DNA of 25,707 nt from Chelatococcus sp. (lineage in GTDB: Bacteria > Pseudomonadota > Alphaproteobacteria > Rhizobiales > Beijerinckiaceae): NCBI GenBank assembly GCA_003248805.1, contig QFQY01000062.1, positions 1 to 25,707 of the forward strand. The letters are read 5' to 3'. The position numbers and the translations under genes are program-made. Position 1 is the first letter of the stretch, and each line of letters starts with the position of its first letter. Below are positions 6,666 to 14,698 of this stretch, piece by piece. Under the pieces are notes generated by a model. That model ran no database searches. It was given only the letters and a program-made list of their open reading frames with translations, and was not told the origin of the DNA.

Positions 6666-7541
6666 TCATTGCGGGGCGGGCAGGGGCAGCGGCTCGATCA
6701 CGATGCGGGCGAGGCCGCGGCCGGCGAGCGCGAGGCGCAAGGGTCCGTTCAGCGTGCCGCCGCCGGTCAGCACGGCGACGGAGTCGGCGGGACCGTCGGC
6801 CCCCTGCTCGGCCGCGGGGCCGAGCAGGGACAGCACCCGGCGGGCGATGGCGGGCGCCGGATCGATCCAGTCGACAGGCCAGGGCGCGAGATGCTGCATG
6901 CGCTCGAGCAGCAGCGGGTAATGCGTGCAGGACAGCGTCACCACGTCGGTGCGGCGGCCGTCGCGCTCGACGAAGCAGGGGGCGATCTCGGCCCGCACCG
7001 CCGCGTCGTCGACCGGCTCGCCCTTCAACGCCGCCTCGCAGAGCCCGGCCAGCCGGGTCGAGCCGACGAGCGTGACGTCGCAGCCGCGCGCATAGGTGTC
7101 GATCAGGCCCCGCGTGTAGTCGCGGGCGACCGTGCCGGGCGTCGCCAGAACGGAGATCATGCGCGAGCGGGTCAGCGTCGCGGCCGGCTTGATCGCCGGT
7201 ACGGTGCCGACGAAGGGCAGGGTGAAGCGCGCGCGCAGGGCGGGCAGCACCAGCGTCGAGGCGGTGTTGCAGGCGACCACGACGAGATCGGGATGGAAGC
7301 GCGCGACGAGCCGCTCCATCACGGTCAGCACGCGCGCGACCAGCGCGCCCTCGTCGAGGCGGCCATAGGGAAAGCCGGCGTCGTCGGCGGCGTAGACGAT
7401 GTCCGCGCCGGGGCAGAGCGGCGCGGTGCGGGCGAGCACCGTCAGGCCGCCGAGGCCGGAATCGAAGACGAGGATGGTCGGGCGGCGCCGCGGCATGGCC
7501 ACGGGGCGATGGGCGGTTCCGGCCAGAAGATCGACCTGCAT
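6666..7541 (-). CDS. murI: Glutamate racemase
   Basis: MurI interconverts L- and D-glutamate to supply D-Glu for peptidoglycan. The product has the FDSGLGGLTV motif (26-35) with the substrate-binding Asp-Ser, the first catalytic Cys in VVACNTAST (Cys91), and the second in LSCTHYPLL (Cys205), consistent with the two-cysteine, cofactor-independent mechanism. The length of 291 residues is slightly long; the ATG at 7496 would give 276 residues with the same domain. I kept the upstream ATG because the extension has coding-like third-position GC. It is on the same strand as rpsD, 184 bp upstream of it, and divergent from the MarR-GNAT gene. Confidence 0.95.
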   Translation of the reverse strand: MQVDLLAGTAHRPVAMPRRRPTILVFDSGLGGLTVLARTAPLCPGADIVYAADDAGFPYGRLDEGALVARVLTVMERLVARFHPDLVVVACNTASTLVLPALRARFTLPFVGTVPAIKPAATLTRSRMISVLATPGTVARDYTRGLIDTYARGCDVTLVGSTRLAGLCEAALKGEPVDDAAVRAEIAPCFVERDGRRTDVVTLSCTHYPLLLERMQHLAPWPVDWIDPAPAIARRVLSLLGPAAEQGADGPADSVAVLTGGGTLNGPLRLALAGRGLARIVIEPLPLPAPQ

Positions 7542-7630
7542 TCTACGGCGCTCGAAGAGGGGGGACGAGGGCCGATTGCCGCACAGCCCGCTTAAGAGAT
7601 CGTCAAGGCGGGCCTTCCCTCCTGTCTTGA

Positions 7631-7655
7631 ATTTAGTTGACTCTGTCCATTAATT
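7631..7655 (+). promoter_or_regulatory. AT-rich imperfect palindrome upstream of the MarR-GNAT gene (possible operator/promoter)
   Basis: ATTTAGTTGAC and GTCCATTAATT are 11-base arms matching at 8 of 11 positions around a 3-base centre, ending 31 bp before the start codon of a gene with a MarR-type DNA-binding domain. A TTGACT lies inside it. MarR proteins usually bind imperfect palindromes of about this size in their own promoters, so autoregulation is plausible but not shown. Confidence 0.32.
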
Positions 7656-7686
7656 GGCGTGCGGTGGGCTGGTTCGGAGGTGGTCC

Positions 7687-8625
7687 ATGCAGGCGGTCGA
7701 CGGGATTCAGGGGGTGGAGCTGGCGGTGATCGACGCCGTGCGCGGCTTCAACCGCTTCCATACGCGGTGGGCCGGCGCGCTCGGTGGCAGCCTGCACGGG
7801 TCCGGCATCGCGCTGACGGAGGCGCGGGTGCTCTACGAGCTCGCCCAGCGCGAGGCGCCGCTGGCGAGCGAGCTGGCGCGCGATCTCGGCCTCGACCCCG
7901 CGCATCTCTCCCGAATCCTCAAGCATTTCGCCGTGTCGGGCTGGCTGGTCCGCGAACGCTCGGCCGCCGATGGCCGGGCTATGCGCCTGCGGCTGACGGA
8001 AGCCGGGCGCGGGGTCTTCGCCGGGCTGGAGCGAACGGCGCGAGAGCAGGCAGCGCTGCCGCTCGCGCGCCTTCGGCCGGCGGAGCGGCAGCGTCTCGTC
8101 TCGGCGCTGGCGACGGCGCAGGCGCTGCTCTCCGGGGGCTCGGCCGCGCTCCCGCGGATCCGCGAGCATGGACCCGGCGATCTCGGCTGGATCGTCGCCG
8201 CGCATGGCCGCCTCTACGCCGAGGACTATGGCTGGGACGAGAGCTTCGAGGCTTTCGTCGCGGAGATCGCCGCGAGCTTCCTGCGCGCGTTCAAGCCGGA
8301 GCGGGAGCGCTGCTTCATCGCCGAGCTCGACGGCTCGCCGGCCGGTTCGGCCGTCGTTGTGCAGGAGAGCGAGGACGTGGCCAAGCTCAGGCTGGTGATC
8401 GTGGAGAAGCGCGCGCAAGGCCTCGGGCTCGGCAAGGCGCTGGTCGGCGAAGCCGTCGGCTTCGCCCGTTCGGCGGGCTATCGCCGGATGGTGTTGTGGA
8501 CGAACGACATCCTGCACGCGGCGCGTGGAATCTATGTCGCGCAGGGCTTCCGGCTGGTGGCGACTGAGCGGCACCACTCCTTCGGGCGGGATCTCGTCGG
8601 GGAAAACTGGGAGCTCGCGCTCTGA
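7687..8625 (+). CDS. MarR-type regulator fused to a GNAT N-acetyltransferase
   Basis: This 312-residue protein has two domains. Residues 1-150 are a MarR winged helix: LTEARVLYELAQREAPLASELARDLGLDPAHLSRILKHFAVSGWLVRERSAADGRA contains the recognition helix and the wing. Residues about 160-312 are a GNAT fold with the acetyl-CoA loop RAQGLGLGKALV and a C-terminal YVAQGFRLVATERHHSFG. This architecture is a known family of bifunctional regulator/acetyltransferase proteins; the acetyl acceptor is unknown. I chose the ATG at 7687 because GGAGG lies 7-11 bases upstream. It converges with the FAD oxidase, leaving only 3 bp between the two stop codons. It may be autoregulated through the palindrome just upstream. 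Confidence 0.88.
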   Translation: MQAVDGIQGVELAVIDAVRGFNRFHTRWAGALGGSLHGSGIALTEARVLYELAQREAPLASELARDLGLDPAHLSRILKHFAVSGWLVRERSAADGRAMRLRLTEAGRGVFAGLERTAREQAALPLARLRPAERQRLVSALATAQALLSGGSAALPRIREHGPGDLGWIVAAHGRLYAEDYGWDESFEAFVAEIAASFLRAFKPERERCFIAELDGSPAGSAVVVQESEDVAKLRLVIVEKRAQGLGLGKALVGEAVGFARSAGYRRMVLWTNDILHAARGIYVAQGFRLVATERHHSFGRDLVGENWELAL

Positions 8626-8628
8626 CGC

Positions 8629-9942
8629 TCAGGACTTGAGCCGGGCGACCGCCGCCGCGGCGGCCCGGCCCGCAAGCGTCGCGCCGCCGACCGTCATGGC
8701 GCCGCCGCCCGCCGTGGCTTCCCCCGCCAGCCAGATGCGCCCGCCGATGGGGCGCGCCAGCGCCTCGCGCGCGCCGTCATGGCCGGGCAGGCAGACCGAA
8801 TAGGAGCCGAGCGAGAAGGGGTCGGTCCACCAGGCCGGGAAGGAGGCGGCCGTCACCGCCTTGCGGATGTCCTCGCCCAGCATGCGCGCCAGCAGGTCCG
8901 TGACATGGGCGCGCGCCTCGGCGGGACCGGCGCGGGACAGCTCCCGCGCATAATCGCCGCCGCAATAGCCGATGACGAGGTCCTTCCCGTCCGGGAACAG
9001 GTCGAAATTCATCAGTCGCGCGGGCGAGCCGGCCTCGAGCAGGCTCGTGCCTGGGGCCATGCCGAAGCGCTCGCCCTCGACCCTGAGCGCGATCTTGGTG
9101 AGCGCGCCCATACCGATGCCGGCGAGCGCATCGCGTGTGGCTGCAGGCAGGGCCGGGGTGAAGCGGATGCCCTCCGCCTTCAGCACGCCGACGGGCACGG
9201 TGACGATACAGGCGTTGGCGCGCAACTCGCCGGAGCGGCTCGTCACCACCACGCCGGGCCCATCCCAGCGGATCGCGCTGACGGGCTCGCCCAGGCGGAT
9301 GTCGAGGCCGGCTCCGGAGCGCGCGACGAGATTGCCGTAGCCCGAGGGCACGACGAGGTCGTCGCCGGCCCAGAGGCGCTGGTAGTCGCGGGCGGAAATG
9401 CGCTGCGCCTCCTCGCCGATCGAGAGCAGCAGCCCGGAGGCGGCGACCGGCGCCGATTCCGGGCCGAGCCCCGCCAGCAATTCGGCAACGGACTGGTCCC
9501 GGGGGGCGAGATCGGCGGTCTCCAGCGCGCGGTCGATCCGGCCGAAGGCGCCGCGCCGGCGCTGCCGGTCCGCCTCCGGCATCGGCTGCCCATCGGCGTA
9601 GAGGCGAAAGCCGCCGCCCCATGATTCGCTCGCCGTCTCGATGCCGAGATCGCGCGCGATCGGGACCCAGGGGTTGCGCTCGGCCCAATGGATGAACATC
9701 GCGCCGGCATCGTAGGCCGGGCCGAGCGAGGCGTCGGTGAAGGCACGTCCGCCGATGCGCCCGCGCGCCTCCAGCACGATCGCGCCGCGGCCCGCAGCCT
9801 TCAGCGCGTGTGCGGCGGCGATGCCGGCCGCGCCCGCGCCGACGACGACGACATCCGCCGTGGCCGCCTGCGCCGGGCTCAGGGTCCCGGCGGCCACGGC
9901 TGCGGCTCCGGATCCGGTCACGAATGTCCGGCGGTCGATCAT
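8629..9942 (-). CDS. Tat-exported flavin amine oxidase family protein
   Basis: This 437-residue FAD enzyme of the flavin monoamine oxidase family would oxidise an amine or amino acid using oxygen. The N-terminus MIDRRTFVTGSG plus a hydrophobic stretch ending AQAA is a twin-arginine signal, so the folded protein is probably periplasmic. FAD-binding motifs are VVVVGAGAAGIAAAH (31-45), Glu58 and GRIGGRAF (61-68), and the C-terminal IWLAGEATAGGGAMTVGGA carries the second FAD-contact segment. MFIHWAERNPW near residue 82 is in the substrate/FAD region. The substrate is unknown. No copper, quinone or lyase motif is present. It is a single gene convergent with the MarR-GNAT gene. Confidence 0.88.
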   Translation of the reverse strand: MIDRRTFVTGSGAAAVAAGTLSPAQAATADVVVVGAGAAGIAAAHALKAAGRGAIVLEARGRIGGRAFTDASLGPAYDAGAMFIHWAERNPWVPIARDLGIETASESWGGGFRLYADGQPMPEADRQRRRGAFGRIDRALETADLAPRDQSVAELLAGLGPESAPVAASGLLLSIGEEAQRISARDYQRLWAGDDLVVPSGYGNLVARSGAGLDIRLGEPVSAIRWDGPGVVVTSRSGELRANACIVTVPVGVLKAEGIRFTPALPAATRDALAGIGMGALTKIALRVEGERFGMAPGTSLLEAGSPARLMNFDLFPDGKDLVIGYCGGDYARELSRAGPAEARAHVTDLLARMLGEDIRKAVTAASFPAWWTDPFSLGSYSVCLPGHDGAREALARPIGGRIWLAGEATAGGGAMTVGGATLAGRAAAAAVARLKS

Positions 9943-10079
9943 GGGGCGAGGCGTCTCCGGCGAAGCCGCATGATGCGCCGCAACCTGGCGCTTGCAAGCG
10001 CGCAGTCGGGCAGCCCGCGCCGTTGCCGATCACGAGATCGGGAGGCTTCGAGCCTGCTCCGGGCCGGTCTGGGCCATCG

Positions 10080-10194
10080 AGCCCTCGTCCTGGGAGCCGC
10101 GTGACGGCGTCTCGAAGCATGATCCAGCAGGTTCCGGAGCCTCCATCCTTCGAGGCGCCATTCCTCCCGAATGGCTCCTCGGGATCGGGGCTCG
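10080..10194. repeat. Degenerate copy of a ~113-bp palindromic intergenic repeat
   Basis: The segment starts AGCCCTCGTCCTGGGAGC and ends GGCTCCTCGGGATCGGGGCT, with inner GGCGTCTCGAAGCATGATCCAG and ATCCTTCGAGGCGCC. It has the same order of blocks as the well-preserved copy at 22912-23024 but with many substitutions and broken pairing. It fills the gap between the amine oxidase and the receptor leader. The rest of 9943-10079 shows nothing recognisable. Confidence 0.7.
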
Positions 10195-10225
10195 CAGCGT
10201 TTCGAGGCAGTACCGAGTGCCCCGC

Positions 10226-10410
10226 CGATGTTCTACATTGAAATAACTATAAATTAGAAAGTCTCTATAGTTTTTCTATTGGTTTGGAGTCGATTGACAG
10301 CATTCATTGCGGCAAATATTCGACAATAGCTTTGCTGAGTCACGGCGTGGCTTTTTTATATTGATTATAAACGGCGGGTCGCTTTCGCGGCCCGCTGCCG
10401 AAAGGACAGG
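10226..10410 (+). promoter_or_regulatory. AT-rich promoter/leader of the TonB-dependent receptor
   Basis: The region is strikingly AT-rich compared with its surroundings. It holds AACTATA (10245-10251) and TATAGTT (10266-10272), a perfect inverted repeat. A TTGACA (10294-10299) follows, 17 bases from TATTCG, as a plausible -35/-10 pair. Next come TTATA-TTGAT-TATAA (10356-10370) and an 11-pair GC hairpin (10372-10397) only a few bases before the ribosome binding site. Receptors of this type are normally iron- or haem-regulated. I cannot match the repeats securely to an Irr, RirA or Fur box. Confidence 0.5.
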
Positions 10411-10419
10411 GTGCGGGCT

Positions 10420-12702
10420 ATGGGCAGTCGTTCCGACTTGCTGCGCGGAGGCGTGGCGCTTGGAAGCTTGATGGTGGTTCTGCTGGCTTCGCCGGCCGGC
10501 GCGCAGCAACGGGCCGCGCAGGGCTCGGCGCCCGCCACCGGCAGCGATGCGCCCGTGGTTCTCGATCCGATCACCGTCGAAGGCGCGGCGGAGGCCGGCG
10601 GGGCGCTCGTCGCCGGGCCGACCACGACGCGCACGACGCGCGCCGAGCTCGACCGCGAGCAGGTGCAGAGCCTCACCGACCTGTCCAACCGGGTCGAGGC
10701 CGGCATCACCTTCAACCGGCAGACGAATTCGCTGAACATCCGCGGCCTGGACGGCGCGCGCGTGCTCACCACCATCGACGGCATCCGCCAGCCCTTCCTG
10801 GTCGACACCCGCATCAATCGTGGCGCGCAGAACGCCTTCGATTTCGACTCGCTCTCGACGCTCGACCTCCTGCGCGGCGGCAGCGGCGCCAGCACGCTCG
10901 GAGCCGGCGCGCTCGGCGGCGCGCTGGCGGTGCGCACGCTCGACCCGGAGGATCTGATCCGGAACGGCAAGTCCTACGGCGCGCTGGCCAAGACCGGTTA
11001 TGACAGCACCGACAAGGCCTGGTTCGGCAGCGCCGCGGTCGCCGCGCGGCTGCAGAACACCTATTTCCTCGTCCAGGGTGGCTTCCGTGACGGCCACGAG
11101 ATCGACAGCAAGGGCGACGTCAAGACCATCGGGGCAACCCGCACGGCGCCGAACCCGGCCGATTTCAACCAGTACAACCTCCTCGGCAAGGTCTATCACT
11201 ATGTCGACGAGGTTCACCGCTTCGGCCTGACCGGCGAGATCTTCAAGCGAGCCGACCGGGTCCAGACACGCACGAACGCCGTGTCGCTGACCGGCAACTT
11301 CCGCCCGGGTGCCTATGAGACGGGCGAGGACATCGAGCGCAACCGCGTTTCGCTGAGCTACGACTACAAGCTGCCGGGCGCCTTCCTCGACGAGGCGCAT
11401 GCGACGCTCTACTGGCAGCGGCTGAAGCGCAACGATCTCGTCTCCGCCTGGCGCTATACCAGCATCGTCGGGCCCTATGGCCGCGACAACGAGAACGAGG
11501 AGAACGCCTACGGCTTCAACGGCCACGTCATCAAGAACCTGCAGACGGGGCCGCTCTCGCATCGCCTGATGCTCGGCACCGAGTTGCGGATGAGCTCGCT
11601 GGAGCAGTTCTCCTCAGGCGTCGACAACTGCCCGACCCGCCCGGCCTCGGGTCTGTTCACGGCGCCCTACACCACCTGCAACAATCTCCACACCAACCAG
11701 GCCGACCAGCCCAAGGTCGACGGCAAGCTCACCGGCTTCTACCTGCATGACGAAATCGGCATGCTCGACAACCGCCTGCGCGTGACGCCGGGGGTGCGCT
11801 TCGACTGGTACGAGGAGAAGCCCCAGTACACGCCGGCCTACAGCGCCGGCGGCTCGCGCCCGACCGGGCTGCCTCCGTCGTCCAGCGACAATGCATGGTC
11901 GCCGCGCGTCCGCCTCGAATACGACATCCTCAAGAACGCCCCCTGGGTGAAGGACGTCACCTTCTTCGCGCAATGGGCCAAGACCTTCCGGCCGCCGACC
12001 GCCAACGAGCTCTATGGCCGCTTCGGCGGGCCGGGCACCTATCTGCGCACGGGCGATCCCAACCTGCGGCCGGAGGTCGGCAACGGCGTCGATGTCGGCT
12101 TCCGCTTCGGCGACAAGCAGCTCGGCGGCTCGCTGACCTATTTCCACACCAACTACCGCAACTTCATCGAGCAGGTGCAGATCGCGGCTCCGGGCGGGCT
12201 CTACCCGCAGGGCGGCATCGTCAGCTTCCAGAACATCAACCGGGCCGAGATCCAGGGTGTCGAGGCGAGCGGCCAGTACGCTTTCGCGCCGAACTGGCTG
12301 GTGCGCGGGTCCTTCGCCTACACGCACGGCAAGAACAAGGACACGGACACCTATCTGAACTCGATCCCGCCGGTGCAGGGCATCATCGCGATCGCCTATG
12401 GCACGGACACCTGGGGCGCCGAGGTTTCGACCAAGCTCGCCGCCGCGCGCAACGACGTCGCCGCCACGACGGGGACGACGCAGGGCTTCCAGGCGCCGGG
12501 CTATGCGCTCTTCAACGCCTCGGCCTGGTGGCGGCCGATGCCGCAGATCGCGGATCTCGAGCTGCAGGTCGGCGTCTACAACATCTTCGACCGCAAGTAC
12601 TGGGACGCGGTCAACGTGCCGACGGGCGTGCTCGCGCAGGCGCGGGACTACTACACGGAGCCGGGCCGCACGGTGAAGGCGACGCTGAAATACCAGTTCT
12701 GA
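10420..12702 (+). CDS. TonB-dependent outer-membrane receptor, haem/haemoglobin-type
   Basis: This 760-residue receptor takes up a ligand, probably haem, across the outer membrane using TonB energy. It has a signal peptide (GVALGSLMVVLLASPAGAQQ), a TonB box-like LDPITVEG, then the plug domain: LTDLSNRVEAGITFN, NSLNIRGLDGARVLTTIDG and LLRGGSGASTLGAGALGGALAVRT. The rest is a 22-strand barrel ending in KATLKYQF with the terminal Phe. FRPPTANELYG (from 523) and GDPNLRPE (from 545) correspond to the FRAP and NPNL boxes of haem receptors, but there is no His between them. Cys404 and Cys420 may form a loop disulfide. The GTG at 10411 is an alternative start. No haem ABC transporter or tonB gene is in the window. 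A strong terminator follows. Confidence 0.92.
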   Translation: MGSRSDLLRGGVALGSLMVVLLASPAGAQQRAAQGSAPATGSDAPVVLDPITVEGAAEAGGALVAGPTTTRTTRAELDREQVQSLTDLSNRVEAGITFNRQTNSLNIRGLDGARVLTTIDGIRQPFLVDTRINRGAQNAFDFDSLSTLDLLRGGSGASTLGAGALGGALAVRTLDPEDLIRNGKSYGALAKTGYDSTDKAWFGSAAVAARLQNTYFLVQGGFRDGHEIDSKGDVKTIGATRTAPNPADFNQYNLLGKVYHYVDEVHRFGLTGEIFKRADRVQTRTNAVSLTGNFRPGAYETGEDIERNRVSLSYDYKLPGAFLDEAHATLYWQRLKRNDLVSAWRYTSIVGPYGRDNENEENAYGFNGHVIKNLQTGPLSHRLMLGTELRMSSLEQFSSGVDNCPTRPASGLFTAPYTTCNNLHTNQADQPKVDGKLTGFYLHDEIGMLDNRLRVTPGVRFDWYEEKPQYTPAYSAGGSRPTGLPPSSSDNAWSPRVRLEYDILKNAPWVKDVTFFAQWAKTFRPPTANELYGRFGGPGTYLRTGDPNLRPEVGNGVDVGFRFGDKQLGGSLTYFHTNYRNFIEQVQIAAPGGLYPQGGIVSFQNINRAEIQGVEASGQYAFAPNWLVRGSFAYTHGKNKDTDTYLNSIPPVQGIIAIAYGTDTWGAEVSTKLAAARNDVAATTGTTQGFQAPGYALFNASAWWRPMPQIADLELQVGVYNIFDRKYWDAVNVPTGVLAQARDYYTEPGRTVKATLKYQF

Positions 12703-12728
12703 CGGGCGCGTTTCGAGACCCGCCTGCC

Positions 12729-12756
12729 GGCCGGCCCTTCGGGGCCGGCCTTTTTT
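12729..12756 (+). terminator. Rho-independent terminator of the receptor gene
   Basis: GGCCGGCCC pairs perfectly with GGGCCGGCC around a TTCG tetraloop and is followed by six T residues, 26 bp after the receptor stop codon. Confidence 0.93.
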
Positions 12757-13169
12757 CGTCGGTGCGGATCGTCGGCGAGCGGGCGGGGGGGCCGGCCGGG
12801 TCGCCGCGCGCGGCAGCCGCGGCCTATGCCGGCTCCCGCGCCTTTCAGAACTACGCCGATCAGCAAGGGCATTGCGTGCCGTTTCCGCGAGGCTGTACGG
12901 TCCGCTCGACCGAAGTGGCGCTGCGGGCATGCCGACCGAACCCGAATTCAACATGCTCCTTCATGGTGACGCCGTTCCGGCGGGCGCCTACCCCCGCAAT
13001 CATGCGGGGTTGGGAGTCATTTCTGCCGGGCTGCCGGGAGCCCGTGCCGGCTGCATGGTCGGCGCATGTCGAACGACCCTCGCGAACACCCCGGATCGCA
13101 GCCGCCATGCGGGCTCGGCGAGCACGGCTTTCCGCCCTGCCACTCCTTCCAGCTCTGGCCATTGACCAC
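12757..13169. other. 413-bp stretch without a convincing gene
   Basis: Only low-complexity or unconserved-looking reading frames are present. One compact hairpin is visible: CCCCGCA-ATCA-TGCGGGG at 12992-13009, followed by TTGGGAG rather than a T-tract. The promoter of the LysR gene presumably lies here, but I see no clear -35/-10 pair or the T-N11-A motif expected for LysR autoregulation. Confidence 0.5.
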
Positions 13170-14078
13170 ATGGGGCAGCCTGCTCCCTCTCCATCTCGAC
13201 CCGACGGCGATCCGGTGGCGCCGGGGTGGGACGACATCCGAATCTTCCACACCATCGCCGAGTCCGGCTCGCTGGCCCTGGCGGCGGGCCGGCTCGGTCT
13301 GAGCGAGGCGACGATCGCGCGCCGGCTCAAGGCGTTCGAGCGCGAGCTCGGACTGCCGCTGTTCCGGCGTGGCGCGAACCGGCTGATCCCGACCCCGGTC
13401 GGCACGGAGCTGGCGCGCGAGGCCGCCGGTGTCGCAGCGGCTGCGGCCCGCTTCGCCAGCCGCGCCCGCGCGGCCCGCCCGCTCGCCGATGCGCCCGTCC
13501 GTGTGACGGCGACGACCTCGATCAGCCTGTTCCTGACGAAGCACGCGGCGAGCATCTCGGCCGCCGCGGGCGTCGAGCTCGTCATCATCAGCACGCGCGA
13601 GCGCCTCGATCTCGCGCGCGGCGATGCCGATATCGCGTTGAGGATGACGCGCAGACCCGACGAGCCAGGCCATTTCAGCCAGAGGGTCGGCCGTCTCGTC
13701 CAGGCGATCTATGCGCGCCGCGATGTCGACCCCGCGACGGCGCCGATCATCTCGGTCAGCCGCGAGACCTCCTCGCGCATCGACGAGCATATCCGCGACT
13801 ATGCCGCCGGCCGACCCATCGCGGCCCGTGTCGGCGACTCCGCCGCACGCTACGAAAGCATCCGCTCCTCGGGCACGGTCTCGATGGCGCCGTGCTTCAT
13901 GGCCGATGCGGATGCCGAGCTGATCCGCCTGCAGCCGCCACCGGAGCGGACCGCGGACGACATCTTCCTGGTGACGCACGAGGTCTCGCGCGAGCGCCCG
14001 GGCGTCGTCGCCGTGGCGGCGGCCCTGCGCAAGGTCTTCCGGGAGAACCGCGCGAGGCTGGAGGGGCGGCTGGCGTGA
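13170..14078 (+). CDS. LysR-family transcriptional regulator
   Basis: This 302-residue DNA-binding regulator has the N-terminal winged helix-turn-helix, WDDIRIFHTIAESGSLALAAGRLGLSEATIARRLKAFERELGLPLFRR and onward, which is the canonical LysR head; residues RANRLIPTPVG-like (GANRLIPTPVG) close the linker. The C-terminal part (VRVTATTSISLFLTKH, ERLDLARGDADIALRM) is the effector-binding domain; the DADIALR motif is typical. The start is uncertain. I used ATG 13170, which leaves a 19-residue lead before the helix-turn-helix, but no good ribosome binding site precedes it, and a GTG at about 13212 is possible. The frame stays open far upstream inside the receptor gene, which is a shadow. The target genes are unknown; the adjacent GFA gene is on the same strand, so it is not the usual divergent arrangement. 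Confidence 0.87.
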   Translation: MGQPAPSPSRPDGDPVAPGWDDIRIFHTIAESGSLALAAGRLGLSEATIARRLKAFERELGLPLFRRGANRLIPTPVGTELAREAAGVAAAAARFASRARAARPLADAPVRVTATTSISLFLTKHAASISAAAGVELVIISTRERLDLARGDADIALRMTRRPDEPGHFSQRVGRLVQAIYARRDVDPATAPIISVSRETSSRIDEHIRDYAAGRPIAARVGDSAARYESIRSSGTVSMAPCFMADADAELIRLQPPPERTADDIFLVTHEVSRERPGVVAVAAALRKVFRENRARLEGRLA

Positions 14079-14088
14079 GGCCGTGAGA

Positions 14089-14126
14089 GCATGGTCGCGC
14101 ACCATGCCGGGGAACCGGCCCGGCAT
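14089..14126. repeat. Two adjacent small hairpins after the LysR gene
   Basis: GCATGGT-CGCGC-ACCATGC (14089-14107) overlaps ATGCCGGG-N7-CCCGGCAT (14104-14126). The two stems share bases, so they are mutually exclusive. No T-tract follows. They may end the LysR transcript or be a short palindromic repeat remnant. Confidence 0.42.
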
Positions 14127-14192
14127 GACGCTGTTGCTTCATCGCCCCGGCAGGGACTCTCATTCACCAGTCTACGAACGCGCGAGATCGCC

Positions 14193-14594
14193 ATGAAGCT
14201 TTCCGGGGGCTGCAATTGCGGGCAGGTCCGCTACGAGATCGAGGGCGAGCCGATCCGCGTCGGCCTCTGCCATTGCGAGGCCTGCCGGAAGGAGACCGGC
14301 TCGGCCTTCTCCTTCTTCGGGATCTGGCCGAGGGCGGGCGTCAGCCTCTCGGGCGAACTGGCATGCTGGCAGAGCCGGGCAGGGGGCGACCGCTTCTGCC
14401 CGCATTGCGGGTCGTCGCTGTTCTGCTGGAGCGATGGGTCCGACGAGATCGAGATCAAGCTCGGCACGCTGGACAGCCCGCCACGGGATCTCGTGCCGGG
14501 CTATGAACTCTGGACGATCCGCCGCGAGCACTGGTTGGCGCCGCACGCCCGCGCCGAGCAACATCTGCGGGATCGCGAGGGCTCTGGGGTTTGA
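14193..14594 (+). CDS. GFA-domain (glutathione-dependent formaldehyde-activating-like) zinc protein
   Basis: This 133-residue protein has the GFA/CENP-V zinc fold. The ligand motifs are seen in order: GGCNCGQVRYEIEG (5-18), LCHCEACRKETGSAFSFFG (28-46) and FCPHCGSSLFCW (around 73-84), seven cysteines suited to two zinc sites. Family members were named for Gfa, which promotes the reaction of formaldehyde with glutathione, but most homologues have no proven activity, so the role here is open. The ATG at 14193 starts directly before the conserved KLSGGCNCG. It lies 114 bp downstream of the LysR gene on the same strand; a hairpin pair between them argues against tight co-transcription. Confidence 0.87.
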   Translation: MKLSGGCNCGQVRYEIEGEPIRVGLCHCEACRKETGSAFSFFGIWPRAGVSLSGELACWQSRAGGDRFCPHCGSSLFCWSDGSDEIEIKLGTLDSPPRDLVPGYELWTIRREHWLAPHARAEQHLRDREGSGV

Positions 14595-14698
14595 CGGGCG
14601 CGGGCGGCCTTAGGCGAAGGAGGTCTGGCGAGCGCAGTCGTCGAGCTACGATCCGGGTTCGCCGGAAGGGGGGCGGCGGGTCGAAAGTTGACAAGCTG

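Noticed and set aside
11614..12954. 446-residue minus-strand open frame opposite the receptor gene
   Set aside because: Composition of an antisense shadow, and it runs through the receptor terminator.
12872..13165. 97-residue open frame before the LysR gene
   Set aside because: No ribosome binding site, low-complexity C-terminal half and no recognisable family; most likely non-coding.
11895..13169. Long upstream extension of the LysR reading frame into the receptor gene
   Set aside because: The receptor gene and its terminator occupy this stretch in another frame; the extended peptide is low complexity, and the LysR fold starts only after about 13220.
14620..14680. Possible tRNA-like sequence with GGGTTCG between the GFA and DUF1493 genes
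   Set aside because: The TTCG lies in a 5-base loop rather than a 7-base T-loop, and no acceptor, D or anticodon stems can be drawn around it.
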